This document shows, piece by piece, positions 29,046-37,861 of a stretch of DNA of 64,000 nt (its first letter is position 1; each line of letters opens with the position of its first letter). Below the pieces are notes generated by a model. The model was not told where the DNA came from. It worked only from the letters and a program-made list of their open reading frames with translations, and did not search any database. The stretch is from Micromonospora humi (lineage in GTDB: Bacteria > Actinomycetota > Actinomycetes > Mycobacteriales > Micromonosporaceae): assembly GCF_900090105.1 (NCBI RefSeq), contig NZ_FMDM01000004.1, forward strand, positions 124,001-188,000. Reading direction: 5' to 3'. Both the position numbers and the translations under genes were made by a program.

Positions 29046-29738
29046 GTGGACGAGTTGCATCTGCAGTTGCTGCGCATCGGATTCGGGGCCGGCGACGATC
29101 TCGGTCTGGTACTCGCCGGCGGCTACGCCCTCGCCGCGCACGAGCTTATCCGTCGCCCGTCCCGCGACATCGACTTCGCCACCGCCACCGCCTTACCGCT
29201 GCCTTCCGTAGCCGATCGGTTGACGGCGGCATACCAGGCCGCAGGCTTTGGCTGCCACGTGGTCGAAGCAACGCCTCGCATGGCCCGGCTGGTCGTCAGC
29301 GGCTCAGCCGGTGCCTGCGAGGTCGATCTGTTGAAGGAAGCGATCGGTCCGCCCGCCGAACTGCACGTGGGTCCGGTGTTGGCGCTTCAGGACGCTGTAG
29401 GACTCAAGGTCCGGGCGCCGCACGACCGCGCTGCTCATCGCGACTACATCGACGTCCAGGCTGCCAACAAGTTGATGGAATGCACCGAGATGGAGGCCTT
29501 GGCAGCCCGACACACGGCTGGATTCTCGCTTCATGACCTCGCGGACCGACTCGGCGGGATCGACGAACTCGACGTCGGGACGTTCGCGGCCTACGGCCTG
29601 GGTGAGAACGACATAGTAGAACTGCGCCGCTGGGCGCGACGGTGGGAGGTGGACATCCGGACGCGACTCGCCAATGGCGAAAGCGGGGCGCCCGGCATCC
29701 GGGACGACGAATGGGACACCTACCTGGACCAGTTCTGA
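29046..29738 (+). CDS. AbiEii/AbiGii-type nucleotidyltransferase (toxin candidate), contains a TTA codon
   Basis: 230 residues. The N-terminal nucleotidyltransferase core is LVLAGGYALAAHELIRR-PSRDIDF (residues 22-44), where GG and the DxD pair are the expected metal/NTP site; the DLLKE stretch and PVLALQDAVGLKVRAPHDRAAHRDYIDV follow the MNT/AbiEii pattern. Family members act as toxins that modify tRNA or proteins with NMP. Leu-50 is encoded by TTA (29193-29195), the only in-frame TTA I noticed in the window, so translation should depend on the UAA-tRNA at 50777-50857. Third-position composition is less GC-rich than in neighbouring genes, suggesting transfer. Confidence 0.85.
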   Translation: MDELHLQLLRIGFGAGDDLGLVLAGGYALAAHELIRRPSRDIDFATATALPLPSVADRLTAAYQAAGFGCHVVEATPRMARLVVSGSAGACEVDLLKEAIGPPAELHVGPVLALQDAVGLKVRAPHDRAAHRDYIDVQAANKLMECTEMEALAARHTAGFSLHDLADRLGGIDELDVGTFAAYGLGENDIVELRRWARRWEVDIRTRLANGESGAPGIRDDEWDTYLDQF

Positions 29739-29808
29739 CCGATCCCCTCCGGGGGAGGCGAGCAGTGCGCGCCGGGCGCAACGGTGGGGTGGGGCCTAGC
29801 CTGGGCGG

Positions 29809-30222
29809 ATGAGCGGGTGCGTGTTCTGCGGCATCGTGGCCGGCGAAGTGCCCGCCTTCACCGTGACCGACGAGCCGGACGGGGTGGCGTTCCTGGACAC
29901 CCGACCGGTGTTCAAGGGACACGTGCTGGTGGTGCCCCGCACCCACCTGGTGGCGCTGACCGACCTGCCGGCCGACGCGCTGCCCGGCTACTTCCGGCTG
30001 GTGCAGCGGATCACGGCGGCGGTGGAGACCGGTCTGGGGTCCGGTGGGACGTTCGTGGCGATGAACAACAAGGTGTCCCAGTCCGTTCCGCACCTGCACA
30101 CCCACGTGGTGCCCCGGACGAAGGGCGACGGGCTGCGTGGCTTCTTCTGGCCGCGCACCCGCTACGCCGACGACGCCGAGGCGGCCGGCTTCGCCGAGCG
30201 GATCTCGGCCGCGCTGGCCTGA
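29809..30222 (+). CDS. HIT family hydrolase
   Basis: 137-residue histidine-triad protein; family members hydrolyse nucleoside phosphoramidates, AMP-lysine or dinucleoside polyphosphates. N-terminal zinc-like pair in GCVFCGIVAGEVP, RPVFKGHVLVVPRTH, and the triad SVPHLHTHVVPR near residue 100 are present. The ATG is probably leaderless: TAGCCT (29797-29802) is 6 nt upstream. Next gene msrA follows on the same strand after 76 nt with its own ribosome binding site. Confidence 0.93.
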   Translation: MSGCVFCGIVAGEVPAFTVTDEPDGVAFLDTRPVFKGHVLVVPRTHLVALTDLPADALPGYFRLVQRITAAVETGLGSGGTFVAMNNKVSQSVPHLHTHVVPRTKGDGLRGFFWPRTRYADDAEAAGFAERISAALA

Positions 30223-30298
30223 GGTCAGGGTGGGCGGGTAAGGAACCGGGGACCGGCGCTGTTGCACACGCTGGGAAAGCCACGAGAGGAGTCCCACC

Positions 30299-30958
<660 letters not shown>

Positions 30959-30980
30959 TCCCTTTGGTCCCACCGCCGCA

Positions 30981-31008
30981 GGGCCGCCGGATTCCCGACC
31001 GGCGGCCC
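30981..31008 (+). terminator. Hairpin after msrA
   Basis: 10-bp stem GGGCCGCCGG / CCGGCGGCCC with an 8-nt loop, 23 nt after the msrA stop; no U-tract. Confidence 0.6.
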
Positions 31009-31068
31009 TCGCGTCGCCGGTCGTAAACGGTGTTGTCGCGCCCGGCACTGCGGGGAGATCCTGCAGCC

Positions 31069-31668
31069 ATGACCATCCAAGAATCCGAAGTACGCGCCGA
31101 CTTCGACCGTCGGGTCGGCTCGCTGCGGGGCCGCCGCGTGCTTTCCATCGGATATTGGGATCTGAGCAGCGTGGGGCCGGACGCCGAGTGGGACTTCGAC
31201 GACTGGCACCACGCCGTGATGGGCGTCCAGTTGGCAACCGATGCGGGTCCGGTGACGGTGACGTGGACTGCGACCTTCTACCCGTACGGCGTCGAGGTTT
31301 TCCTGCAACCGATTGACCACCACGTCGACCGGGCCGGGACGCAACGGGTTGGGCCAAGTGCCGATTCGCGCTGGACAGCGGCGCTGGGTCAGCCGGTACG
31401 CGATGCACGGGTGTCGTGGGACCGGTTCACCGTCGGACCTGCCATGCGGTCGGACGGTCAAGTGATCGGCCTCGGCCGACCGCATGACGTAGACGTCCCG
31501 ACGGCTCTGCGGTTGGACTTCGACGGCGGCCCGGTGTGGTTCGTCGCCGGTATGCCGCAGTTCCCGAACCCGGAAAGGGTGTTCATTCCGGGGGACGAGA
31601 TCGTGGTCGTGTTCACGGCCTCGAGAATGTGCCAGATGGGCTACACGGACCCGGAATTCATCGGGTGA
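31069..31668 (+). CDS. Hypothetical protein
   Basis: 199 residues, cytoplasmic by composition, with no signal peptide or TM helix. Trp-, Asp- and Val-rich beta-type segments dominate (WDFDDWHHAVMGVQL, GPVTVTWTATFYPYGVEV, PVWFVAGMPQFPNPERVFIPGDEIVVVFT). I do not recognise the family. The ATG at 31069 has GGGGAG 12 nt upstream; an in-frame TTG start at 31030 is less likely. Codon use is less strictly GC at third positions than in the metabolic genes, so it may be part of the acquired block. It is convergent with the HelR-like gene. Confidence 0.72.
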   Translation: MTIQESEVRADFDRRVGSLRGRRVLSIGYWDLSSVGPDAEWDFDDWHHAVMGVQLATDAGPVTVTWTATFYPYGVEVFLQPIDHHVDRAGTQRVGPSADSRWTAALGQPVRDARVSWDRFTVGPAMRSDGQVIGLGRPHDVDVPTALRLDFDGGPVWFVAGMPQFPNPERVFIPGDEIVVVFTASRMCQMGYTDPEFIG

Positions 31669-31731
31669 GCCGGTAGAAGCACTACACCGTTCGCCAGGAT
31701 CGAAGAATCCGAACGGCTCGACGGGCGACTG

Positions 31732-33861
31732 CTACGCGAGCACCACCTGTCCGAGTTCCTGGGTGCACCGGGTGAGCGCGACGTAGAGGCCGTTCCAGCC
31801 GCGCGGCTCGGCGGCGATCCCCCGGGGGTCGATGAGGAGCGTCGCGTCCCATTCCAGTCCCTTGGACTGGGTCGCGGTGAGCACCGGCACACCGCTCAGC
31901 GCGGCCAGGAGTTCGGCCACGCGGGCGGCGGGGGCGATGACGCCGACCGTCCCACCCCGCCACCGTTGCCGCAGCTCCCGCACCGCTTCGGTGGCGACGC
32001 CGGCCAGCTCGGTGGGCGTGACCGTGCGCACCCAGGGGTCGATGCCGGAGGAGCGCACCGCCCTTGGCGGCGCGTTGCGGCTGCCGGCTTCTCGCAGAAC
32101 GGGCTCGGTGAGGCTCATGACCTCACGCGGGGTCCGGTAGCAGATGGTCAGTTCCGCGGCGGTCCAGCGGTCCCGGAAGGCCGCCCGCACCGCCTGGGCC
32201 CAGCTGGTGTGCCGGTGCGCGGCCTCCGCCTGGTCGATGTCGCCGACCGCGGTGATGGAACGACCGGGACAGCGCCGCAGGACCATCTGCCACTGCATCT
32301 CGGACAGTTCCTGCGCCTCGTCGACGACGACGTGGCCGTACACCCAGTCGCGTCGCCGACGGGCCTGGTCGGCGACGAACTCGCCCTGTGGTCGCGGGGC
32401 CTCGACCTCGCCCAGCAGGTCGGCGAGCGCGTCGAGCAGGGGGACGTCGCTCGATGCCCACGGTGCGGGCTCGGTCGAGACGGCGATGATCTCCTCCGTG
32501 GTCAGCCGGGGGGCGAACCGGGCCAACAGGGTGCGGTCGGCCAGGAGATCACGTAGGAGGGTTTCCGCGTCCAGGCTGGGCCACCATGCCTCGACGAACC
32601 GGGCGATGGCGGCATTGGCGGCGATCCGACCGGGCAGGCTTTCGACTTCCTCCTCGGAGAGCAGTCCGTCCACGTCGCTGCCGGCGGGTCTCCGGCCGAC
32701 GGGGTCGTACCGCATGCTCCGGTCGACGCGGGCGAGGATGTCCTCGAAGCCCTCCTCCATCTCGTTCATCAGCGCCTCGCGCTGCTCGACGACGGCGTCG
32801 GCGAGGATGTGATGCAGCTGCTCGGCGAACGCCGCACGGGCGCGGTGGTACGGGCGGCCCTGCACCGCCGAGGCGAGCGTCTGTGCCACGGTCGCGGCGG
32901 GGATCAAGTAGAACTCCCCCTCCCAGCGCAGCTTCAGGTCACGGGGCGGGGGAAGCAGCGACGTGACGTAGGTCTCCAGAGCGGTCTGCCAGAGGACGCG
33001 GCCCTTGATCTCGGCCAGGAGCCGGCTCTCGTCGCGCTGCACGCGGATCCCGGGCAGCAGGGTGTCGCAGGTCGCCGAGACGACGGCGGTCTCACCGAGC
33101 GCCGGCAGCACCTGGGCGATGTAGCGGAGGAACCGCGGCGAGGGGCCGAGAACCAGGACCGCCTGCTCGGCCATCGTGGGGTGGGCGAACAGCAGATAGG
33201 CGACGCGGTGCAGGGCCACCACGGTCTTGCCGGTGCCGGGACCCCCTTGAACGATCAACGGGCCGGTCGCCTCGGCCCGGATGATGTCGTCCTGTTCGCG
33301 CTGCAGCGTGGAGACCGCTGTCGACATGCGGCCCGTACGGCGCTCGTCCAGGGCGGCCAGCAGCGCGCCCTCACCGACGAGTTCCGCGGTTGTCGTCCCG
33401 TCCAGTGGCTCGTCGTCCACGCCGACGACGGTCGATTCCGTCGTGCGGATGTGCCGACGCCGCGTCTGACCCTGGGGGTCGACGGCCGTCGCGGTGTAGA
33501 ACGGTCGAGCCGCGGGAGCCCGCCAATCCAGCAGCAGCGGCTCACCGCCCTCGCCGTCGTCGCGGAGACCGACGCGGCCGACGTGTCGTACGGTGCCGTC
33601 ACGGGCGTCGAGACGGCCGAAGACCAGCCCTTCCCGTGCTCGCCGCAGTTCCTCGTGCTGCCGGCGGAGCATGCGCTGCCGCGCCCGTTCCACCGCATCC
33701 GAGGGGTCTGACGACAGCTCGGTCCGCAGGTGGTCGGCGAGCGTGTCGCGCCGGGCCGTGGCCAGGTCGAGAAACGCCTGTTCCTCGGCGATCGCGGATC
33801 GACGCGCGACACCGTCGGCGGAACCGGCGGCGCCGCCGGTCGAAGAAGATTTCTGACGCAT
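31732..33861 (-). CDS. helR: UvrD-like ATPase of the HelD/HelR family
   Basis: 709 residues. Superfamily-1 helicase-like ATPase with Walker A GGPGTGKTVVALHR, Walker B VVVDEAQELSEMQW, ICYRTPREV and TATQSKGLEWDATLL, preceded by a long helical N-terminal arm (AIAEEQAFLDLATARRDTLADHL). This is the layout of HelD-type factors that bind RNA polymerase and of actinomycete HelR, which displaces rifamycins from RNA polymerase and recycles stalled complexes. Assignment to HelR rather than generic HelD is by overall resemblance. ATG chosen with GGGGA 9 nt upstream; the longer frame to 33963 has an atypical N-terminus. No intact rifamycin-associated element was recognised upstream. Confidence 0.82.
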   Translation of the reverse strand: MRQKSSSTGGAAGSADGVARRSAIAEEQAFLDLATARRDTLADHLRTELSSDPSDAVERARQRMLRRQHEELRRAREGLVFGRLDARDGTVRHVGRVGLRDDGEGGEPLLLDWRAPAARPFYTATAVDPQGQTRRRHIRTTESTVVGVDDEPLDGTTTAELVGEGALLAALDERRTGRMSTAVSTLQREQDDIIRAEATGPLIVQGGPGTGKTVVALHRVAYLLFAHPTMAEQAVLVLGPSPRFLRYIAQVLPALGETAVVSATCDTLLPGIRVQRDESRLLAEIKGRVLWQTALETYVTSLLPPPRDLKLRWEGEFYLIPAATVAQTLASAVQGRPYHRARAAFAEQLHHILADAVVEQREALMNEMEEGFEDILARVDRSMRYDPVGRRPAGSDVDGLLSEEEVESLPGRIAANAAIARFVEAWWPSLDAETLLRDLLADRTLLARFAPRLTTEEIIAVSTEPAPWASSDVPLLDALADLLGEVEAPRPQGEFVADQARRRRDWVYGHVVVDEAQELSEMQWQMVLRRCPGRSITAVGDIDQAEAAHRHTSWAQAVRAAFRDRWTAAELTICYRTPREVMSLTEPVLREAGSRNAPPRAVRSSGIDPWVRTVTPTELAGVATEAVRELRQRWRGGTVGVIAPAARVAELLAALSGVPVLTATQSKGLEWDATLLIDPRGIAAEPRGWNGLYVALTRCTQELGQVVLA

Positions 33862-34229
33862 TCGCGAATCCCCGTATCGGCGCTTTCCGTCGGCCCCGAC
33901 GAGCCGCAGCGCATTCCGGCGGCAAGCATAGAGTCGGCTTCTCCGCATCGGCCAGGAAACCAATCCGCGGAGACAGGAGTCTCAATGTCTTGCCGCCCGG
34001 GGCCATTTGTGGCCTTCGGCGGCCGGCCGCTCCCGCGGCGACCCGAACCGGGTCTGCGGGGTTCGTCACACCCCAGGGGCGGTGGGTTTCCGGCATTCGC
34101 CGCAGCCGGGCAGGAACCGAAACCGTGACAGGCGACCACCCTCGGTGACGGCGCACTGTAGCAAGCTGTCACACGTTCGTCATCGTCTCAACAGGCGAAC
34201 TGCAACAAGCTCTGGCAGCATTGTCTCGC
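33862..34229. other. 368-bp divergent regulatory region between helR and asnO
   Basis: It should carry promoters for both the helR-like gene and the NAGGN operon. Features seen: a GGCAAGC half-site near 33930 and an oppositely oriented CTTGCC near 33988, and a direct repeat ACTG(T/C)A(G/A)CAAGCT at 34155-34167 and 34199-34211. Local AT content is higher near 34150-34225. No small gene recognised. Confidence 0.5.
34155..34211. promoter_or_regulatory. Direct repeat upstream of the NAGGN operon
   Basis: Two 13-nt copies of ACTG(T/C)A(G/A)CAAGCT, 44 bp apart (about four helical turns) and ending 19 bp before the asnO ATG. They could be binding sites of an osmotic regulator. Function inferred. 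Confidence 0.4.
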
Positions 34230-36020
34230 ATGTGCGGACTTGCGGGAGAGTTCCGCCGTGACGGTTCACGCGCCGACGTCTCGGCCGTGGAGCGGATGGC
34301 GGCCACGATGAGTGACCGAGGGCCCGACGACAGCGGCGTCTGGTCGCAGGGCCCGACCGCGCTGGGACACCGGCGCCTCAAGATCATCGACTTGTCCGCG
34401 GCGAGCGGCCAACCGATCGTCGATGCCGCCGCGGGCCTCACCGGGGTCTTCAACGGCTGCATCTACAACTACCGGGAACTGCGCGCCGAACTGCAGGCCA
34501 AGGGCCACCGCTTCTTCTCCTCCGGGGACAGCGAGGTCGTGGTCAAGGCGTACGCCGAGTGGGGGCTCGACTTCGTCGACCACCTGATCGGCATGTTCGC
34601 GGTGGCGATCAGCGAGCGCGACACCGGCCGCCTGGTGCTGGCCCGCGACCGCCTCGGCATCAAGCCGCTCTACCTGGCCGAGAGCCCCGGCGTGGTGCGC
34701 TTCGCCTCGACCCTGCCGGCGCTGCTCGCCGGCGGCGGCGTCGACACCACCATCGACCGGGTGGCGCTCGCCCACTACCTGAGCTTCCACAGCATCGTGC
34801 CGCCGCCGCGGACCATCCTCGCCGGCGTCACCAAGCTGCCGCCGGCCACGGTCCGGGTGTACGAGGCGGACGGCACCACCCGCGACCGGGTCTACTGGGA
34901 CCCGACGTTCGGCCGGGCCGACGAGCGGGCCGGCTGGTCCGAGCGCGACTGGCAGGACGCGCTGCTCGACTCGCTCACCACCGCCGTGCGTCGCCGGATG
35001 GTGGCCGACGTGCCGGTGGGCGTGCTGCTCTCCGGCGGCCTCGACTCCAGCCTGGTGGTCGCGCTGCTGGCCGGCGAGGGGCAGGCCCGGTCCGGCCTGG
35101 CCACGTTCTCCATCGGCTTCGACGCGGTGGGCGGCCGGGAGGGCGACGAGTTCGTCTACTCCGACCTGGTGGCGAAGACGTTCGGCACCGACCACCACCA
35201 GATCCGGGTGCCCACCGGCGACCTGCTGCCGCCGTTGGAGGCCGCCGTCTCGGCCATGAGCGAACCCATGGTCAGCCACGACTGCGTGGCGTTCTGGCTG
35301 CTCAGCCAGGAGGTCGCCCGGCACGTGAAGGTGGTCCAGTCGGGCCAGGGCGCGGACGAGATCCTGGGCGGCTACCACTGGTACCCGCCGCTGGCCGGGG
35401 TGGACCGCGAGCAGGCGCTCGAAACGTACGCCAAGGCGTTCTTCGACCGCGACGCGGCCGGACTGGCCCGCGTGCTCAACCCCGACTGGCTGGCCGACGG
35501 CGACCCGGCACGCGAGTTCGTCGCCGCCCACCTGGGCCGGGCCGGCGCGCAGACCGCCGTCGACGCGGGCCTGCGGATCGACACCCAGGTGATGCTGACC
35601 GACGACCCGGTGAAGCGGGTCGACAACATGACCATGGCGCACGGGCTGGAGGCCCGGGTGCCGTTCCTCGACCACGAGTTCGTCGAGCTGGCCGCGAGCT
35701 GCCCGCCGGAGCTGAAGCTGGCCCAGGGCGGCAAGGGCGTGCTCAAGGAGATCGGCCGGCGGGTGCTGCCGCACGAGGTCATCGACCGGCCCAAGGGCTA
35801 CTTCCCGGTGCCCGGCCTCACCCACCTGGAGGGCAAGCTCCTCGACCGGGTACGCGACGCGCTCAGCGCCCCGGAGGCGCGCCGCCGTGACCTGTTCCGC
35901 GCCGACTACGTCGACGCGCTGCTCGCCGACCCGAACGCCGAACTGACCCCGTTGAACGGAAACAAGCTGTGGCAACTGGGACTCCTGGAAATGTGGCTCC
36001 AGAGCCACGGAATCGACTGA
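34230..36020 (+). CDS. asnO: N-acetylglutaminylglutamine amidotransferase
   Basis: 596-residue asparagine-synthetase-like enzyme, the amidating step for the osmolyte N-acetylglutaminylglutamine amide (NAGGN). The ATG is fixed by the catalytic Cys-2 (MCGLAGEFRRDG) of the N-terminal glutaminase domain; the synthetase domain has the PP-loop motif VGVLLSGGLDSSLVVALL and later GLEARVPFLDHEFVE. It is followed 2 nt later by ngg and then an M42 peptidase, the 'trio' gene order known for this pathway (shown for Sinorhizobium and Pseudomonas). No clear ribosome binding site before the ATG. Ordinary AsnB is excluded by context rather than by single residues. Confidence 0.92.
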   Translation: MCGLAGEFRRDGSRADVSAVERMAATMSDRGPDDSGVWSQGPTALGHRRLKIIDLSAASGQPIVDAAAGLTGVFNGCIYNYRELRAELQAKGHRFFSSGDSEVVVKAYAEWGLDFVDHLIGMFAVAISERDTGRLVLARDRLGIKPLYLAESPGVVRFASTLPALLAGGGVDTTIDRVALAHYLSFHSIVPPPRTILAGVTKLPPATVRVYEADGTTRDRVYWDPTFGRADERAGWSERDWQDALLDSLTTAVRRRMVADVPVGVLLSGGLDSSLVVALLAGEGQARSGLATFSIGFDAVGGREGDEFVYSDLVAKTFGTDHHQIRVPTGDLLPPLEAAVSAMSEPMVSHDCVAFWLLSQEVARHVKVVQSGQGADEILGGYHWYPPLAGVDREQALETYAKAFFDRDAAGLARVLNPDWLADGDPAREFVAAHLGRAGAQTAVDAGLRIDTQVMLTDDPVKRVDNMTMAHGLEARVPFLDHEFVELAASCPPELKLAQGGKGVLKEIGRRVLPHEVIDRPKGYFPVPGLTHLEGKLLDRVRDALSAPEARRRDLFRADYVDALLADPNAELTPLNGNKLWQLGLLEMWLQSHGID

Positions 36021-36022
36021 CC

Positions 36023-37861
36023 ATGACCGACACCCTCGCCACCGGCACGGCACGCACCGACCGGGAACGGGTGCTGGGCCGGCGCCGGGAACGCGTCGGC
36101 CCGGGCGGCGACCCGGTCGCCCCGGGCACGCCGGAGCCGCGCCGCCCGGACGCCGAGCCGGCCGACGCCTCCGGCGTCGTGCTGGACTGCGGTTGGGGCC
36201 GGCTGGTCTTCGGCCAGACCTTCGCCGACCAGGTGCACGTGGCCGACGTGCTGCGCTCCGAGGCGAACGGCGCCCGGGACATCTGCATCTACCTGCGCGA
36301 CCCGCACGTGCTGGTCTCCCGGCTGCCGGACGAGCTGTTCATCGACCCGTCGCTGACCTACCGGTTGCCGCTGGGCGAGCACCGGCCGGCCGCCACCGAG
36401 GGCGGCGAGATCCCCGGGCTGACCATCCGGGCGCTGCGCGACGCCGACGACGCGGACGCGGTGAACCGGATCTACGCCCGCAACGGCATGGTCACCGCCC
36501 CGGTCGACGTGCTGGTCGACAACGCCGGCACCGACCGGTTCCTGCACCTGGTCGCCGAGGACGTGACGGGCGAGGTGGTCGGCACCATCACCGGCGTCGA
36601 CCACGTCGCGGTCTTCGACGACCCGGAGCGCGGCGCCAGCCTCTGGTGCCTCACGGTGGACTTCAACACCGCGCCGCCCGGCACCGGCCAGGCGCTGCTC
36701 ACCGCGCTCGCCGACCGGCTCGACGCGCGCGGCCGGGCGTACGTGGACCTGTCCGTGCTGGCCGAGAACTCGGGTGCGATCCGGCTCTACGAGCGGCTCG
36801 GCTTCCACCGCACCGGCACGCTCTGCGTGAAGCGGAAGAACCCGATCAACGAGCGGCTCTTCCTGCCCGCCATGCCGGCCGGGTACGACGAGCTGAACCC
36901 GTACGCGAAGATCGTCGCGGACGAGGCGATGCGGCGCGGCATCCGGGTGGAGGTGACCGACCCGCACTGGGGTGAGCTGAAGCTGACCAGCGGCGGCCGG
37001 ACCATCCACACCCGCGAGTCGCTGTCCGAGCTGACCTCGGCGGTGGCGATGAGCCGCTGCGACGACAAGCGGGTCACCCGGCGCATCCTCACCGAGGCCG
37101 GGCTGTCCGTGCCGCGCGGGCGCACCGCCACCGGCGAGCCCGACGACCTGGCGTTCCTGACCGACGTGGGCCCGGTGGTGGTCAAGCCGGCGCGCGGCGA
37201 GCAGGGCAACGGGATCACCGTCGGGGTGCGGACGCCGGAGGCGCTGACCGCCGCCGTGGAGCTGGCCCGCCGGTTCTGCCCGGACGTGTTGATCGAGGAG
37301 CTGCGCGCGGGCGAGGACCTGCGGGTGGTGGTGATCGACCACGAGGTGGTGGCCGCCGCGGTCCGCCGGCCGGCGCAGATCACCGGCGACGGGGTGCACG
37401 ACGTCACCGAGCTGATCGACCGGCAGAGCCGCCGCCGGGCCGCCGCCACCGGCGGCGAGTCCCGGATCCCGGTCGACGACATGACCCGCGAGGTGGTGGC
37501 CGAGGCCGGCTACCAGATGCACGACGTGCTGCCGGAGGGGCAGGTGCTGGCGGTCCGCCGGACGGCCAACCTGCACACCGGCGGCACCATCCACGACGTG
37601 ACCGCCGAGCTGCACCCGGCGATCGCCGAGGCGTGCGTGACCGCCAGCCGGGCGCTGGACATCCCGGTCACCGGGCTGGACCTGCTGGTCCCCGCCCCGG
37701 ACGCGCCGGAACACGTCTTCATCGAGGCCAACGAACGGCCGGGCCTGGCCAACCACGAGCCGCAGCCGACCGCCGAACGGTTCGTCGACCTGCTCTTCCC
37801 GGGCACGCGGGCACCGCAGCGACTCTGGTCGCCGGCCGGTGCGGCAGGCTCTGGGGCATGA
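36023..37861 (+). CDS. ngg: N-acetylglutaminylglutamine synthetase (GNAT + ATP-grasp fusion)
   Basis: 612 residues. A disordered N-terminus (1-50) leads into a GNAT acetyltransferase domain (about 135-285, with VDFNTAPPGTGQALLTAL as the acetyl-CoA loop and ENSGAIRLYERLGFHRTG), then an ATP-grasp ligase domain (about 330-600, with GPVVVKPARGEQGNGITVGV, LIEELRAGEDLRVVVIDHEVVAA and FIEANERPGLANHEPQP). The fusion makes the acetylated glutamine dipeptide that AsnO amidates. It starts 2 nt after the asnO stop and overlaps the M42 gene by 4 nt, a tightly coupled operon. Length is normal for the family. Confidence 0.92.
   Translation: MTDTLATGTARTDRERVLGRRRERVGPGGDPVAPGTPEPRRPDAEPADASGVVLDCGWGRLVFGQTFADQVHVADVLRSEANGARDICIYLRDPHVLVSRLPDELFIDPSLTYRLPLGEHRPAATEGGEIPGLTIRALRDADDADAVNRIYARNGMVTAPVDVLVDNAGTDRFLHLVAEDVTGEVVGTITGVDHVAVFDDPERGASLWCLTVDFNTAPPGTGQALLTALADRLDARGRAYVDLSVLAENSGAIRLYERLGFHRTGTLCVKRKNPINERLFLPAMPAGYDELNPYAKIVADEAMRRGIRVEVTDPHWGELKLTSGGRTIHTRESLSELTSAVAMSRCDDKRVTRRILTEAGLSVPRGRTATGEPDDLAFLTDVGPVVVKPARGEQGNGITVGVRTPEALTAAVELARRFCPDVLIEELRAGEDLRVVVIDHEVVAAAVRRPAQITGDGVHDVTELIDRQSRRRAAATGGESRIPVDDMTREVVAEAGYQMHDVLPEGQVLAVRRTANLHTGGTIHDVTAELHPAIAEACVTASRALDIPVTGLDLLVPAPDAPEHVFIEANERPGLANHEPQPTAERFVDLLFPGTRAPQRLWSPAGAAGSGA

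Noticed and set aside
31669-31731. CCGTTC/GAACGG hairpin as a terminator between convergent genes
   Set aside because: The stem is only 6-7 bp with mixed inner pairing; possible, but too weak to list.
33862-34229. Rifamycin-associated element upstream of helR
   Set aside because: Only half-site-like GGCAAGC and CTTGCC, about 60 bp apart, were seen, not a contiguous inverted repeat.
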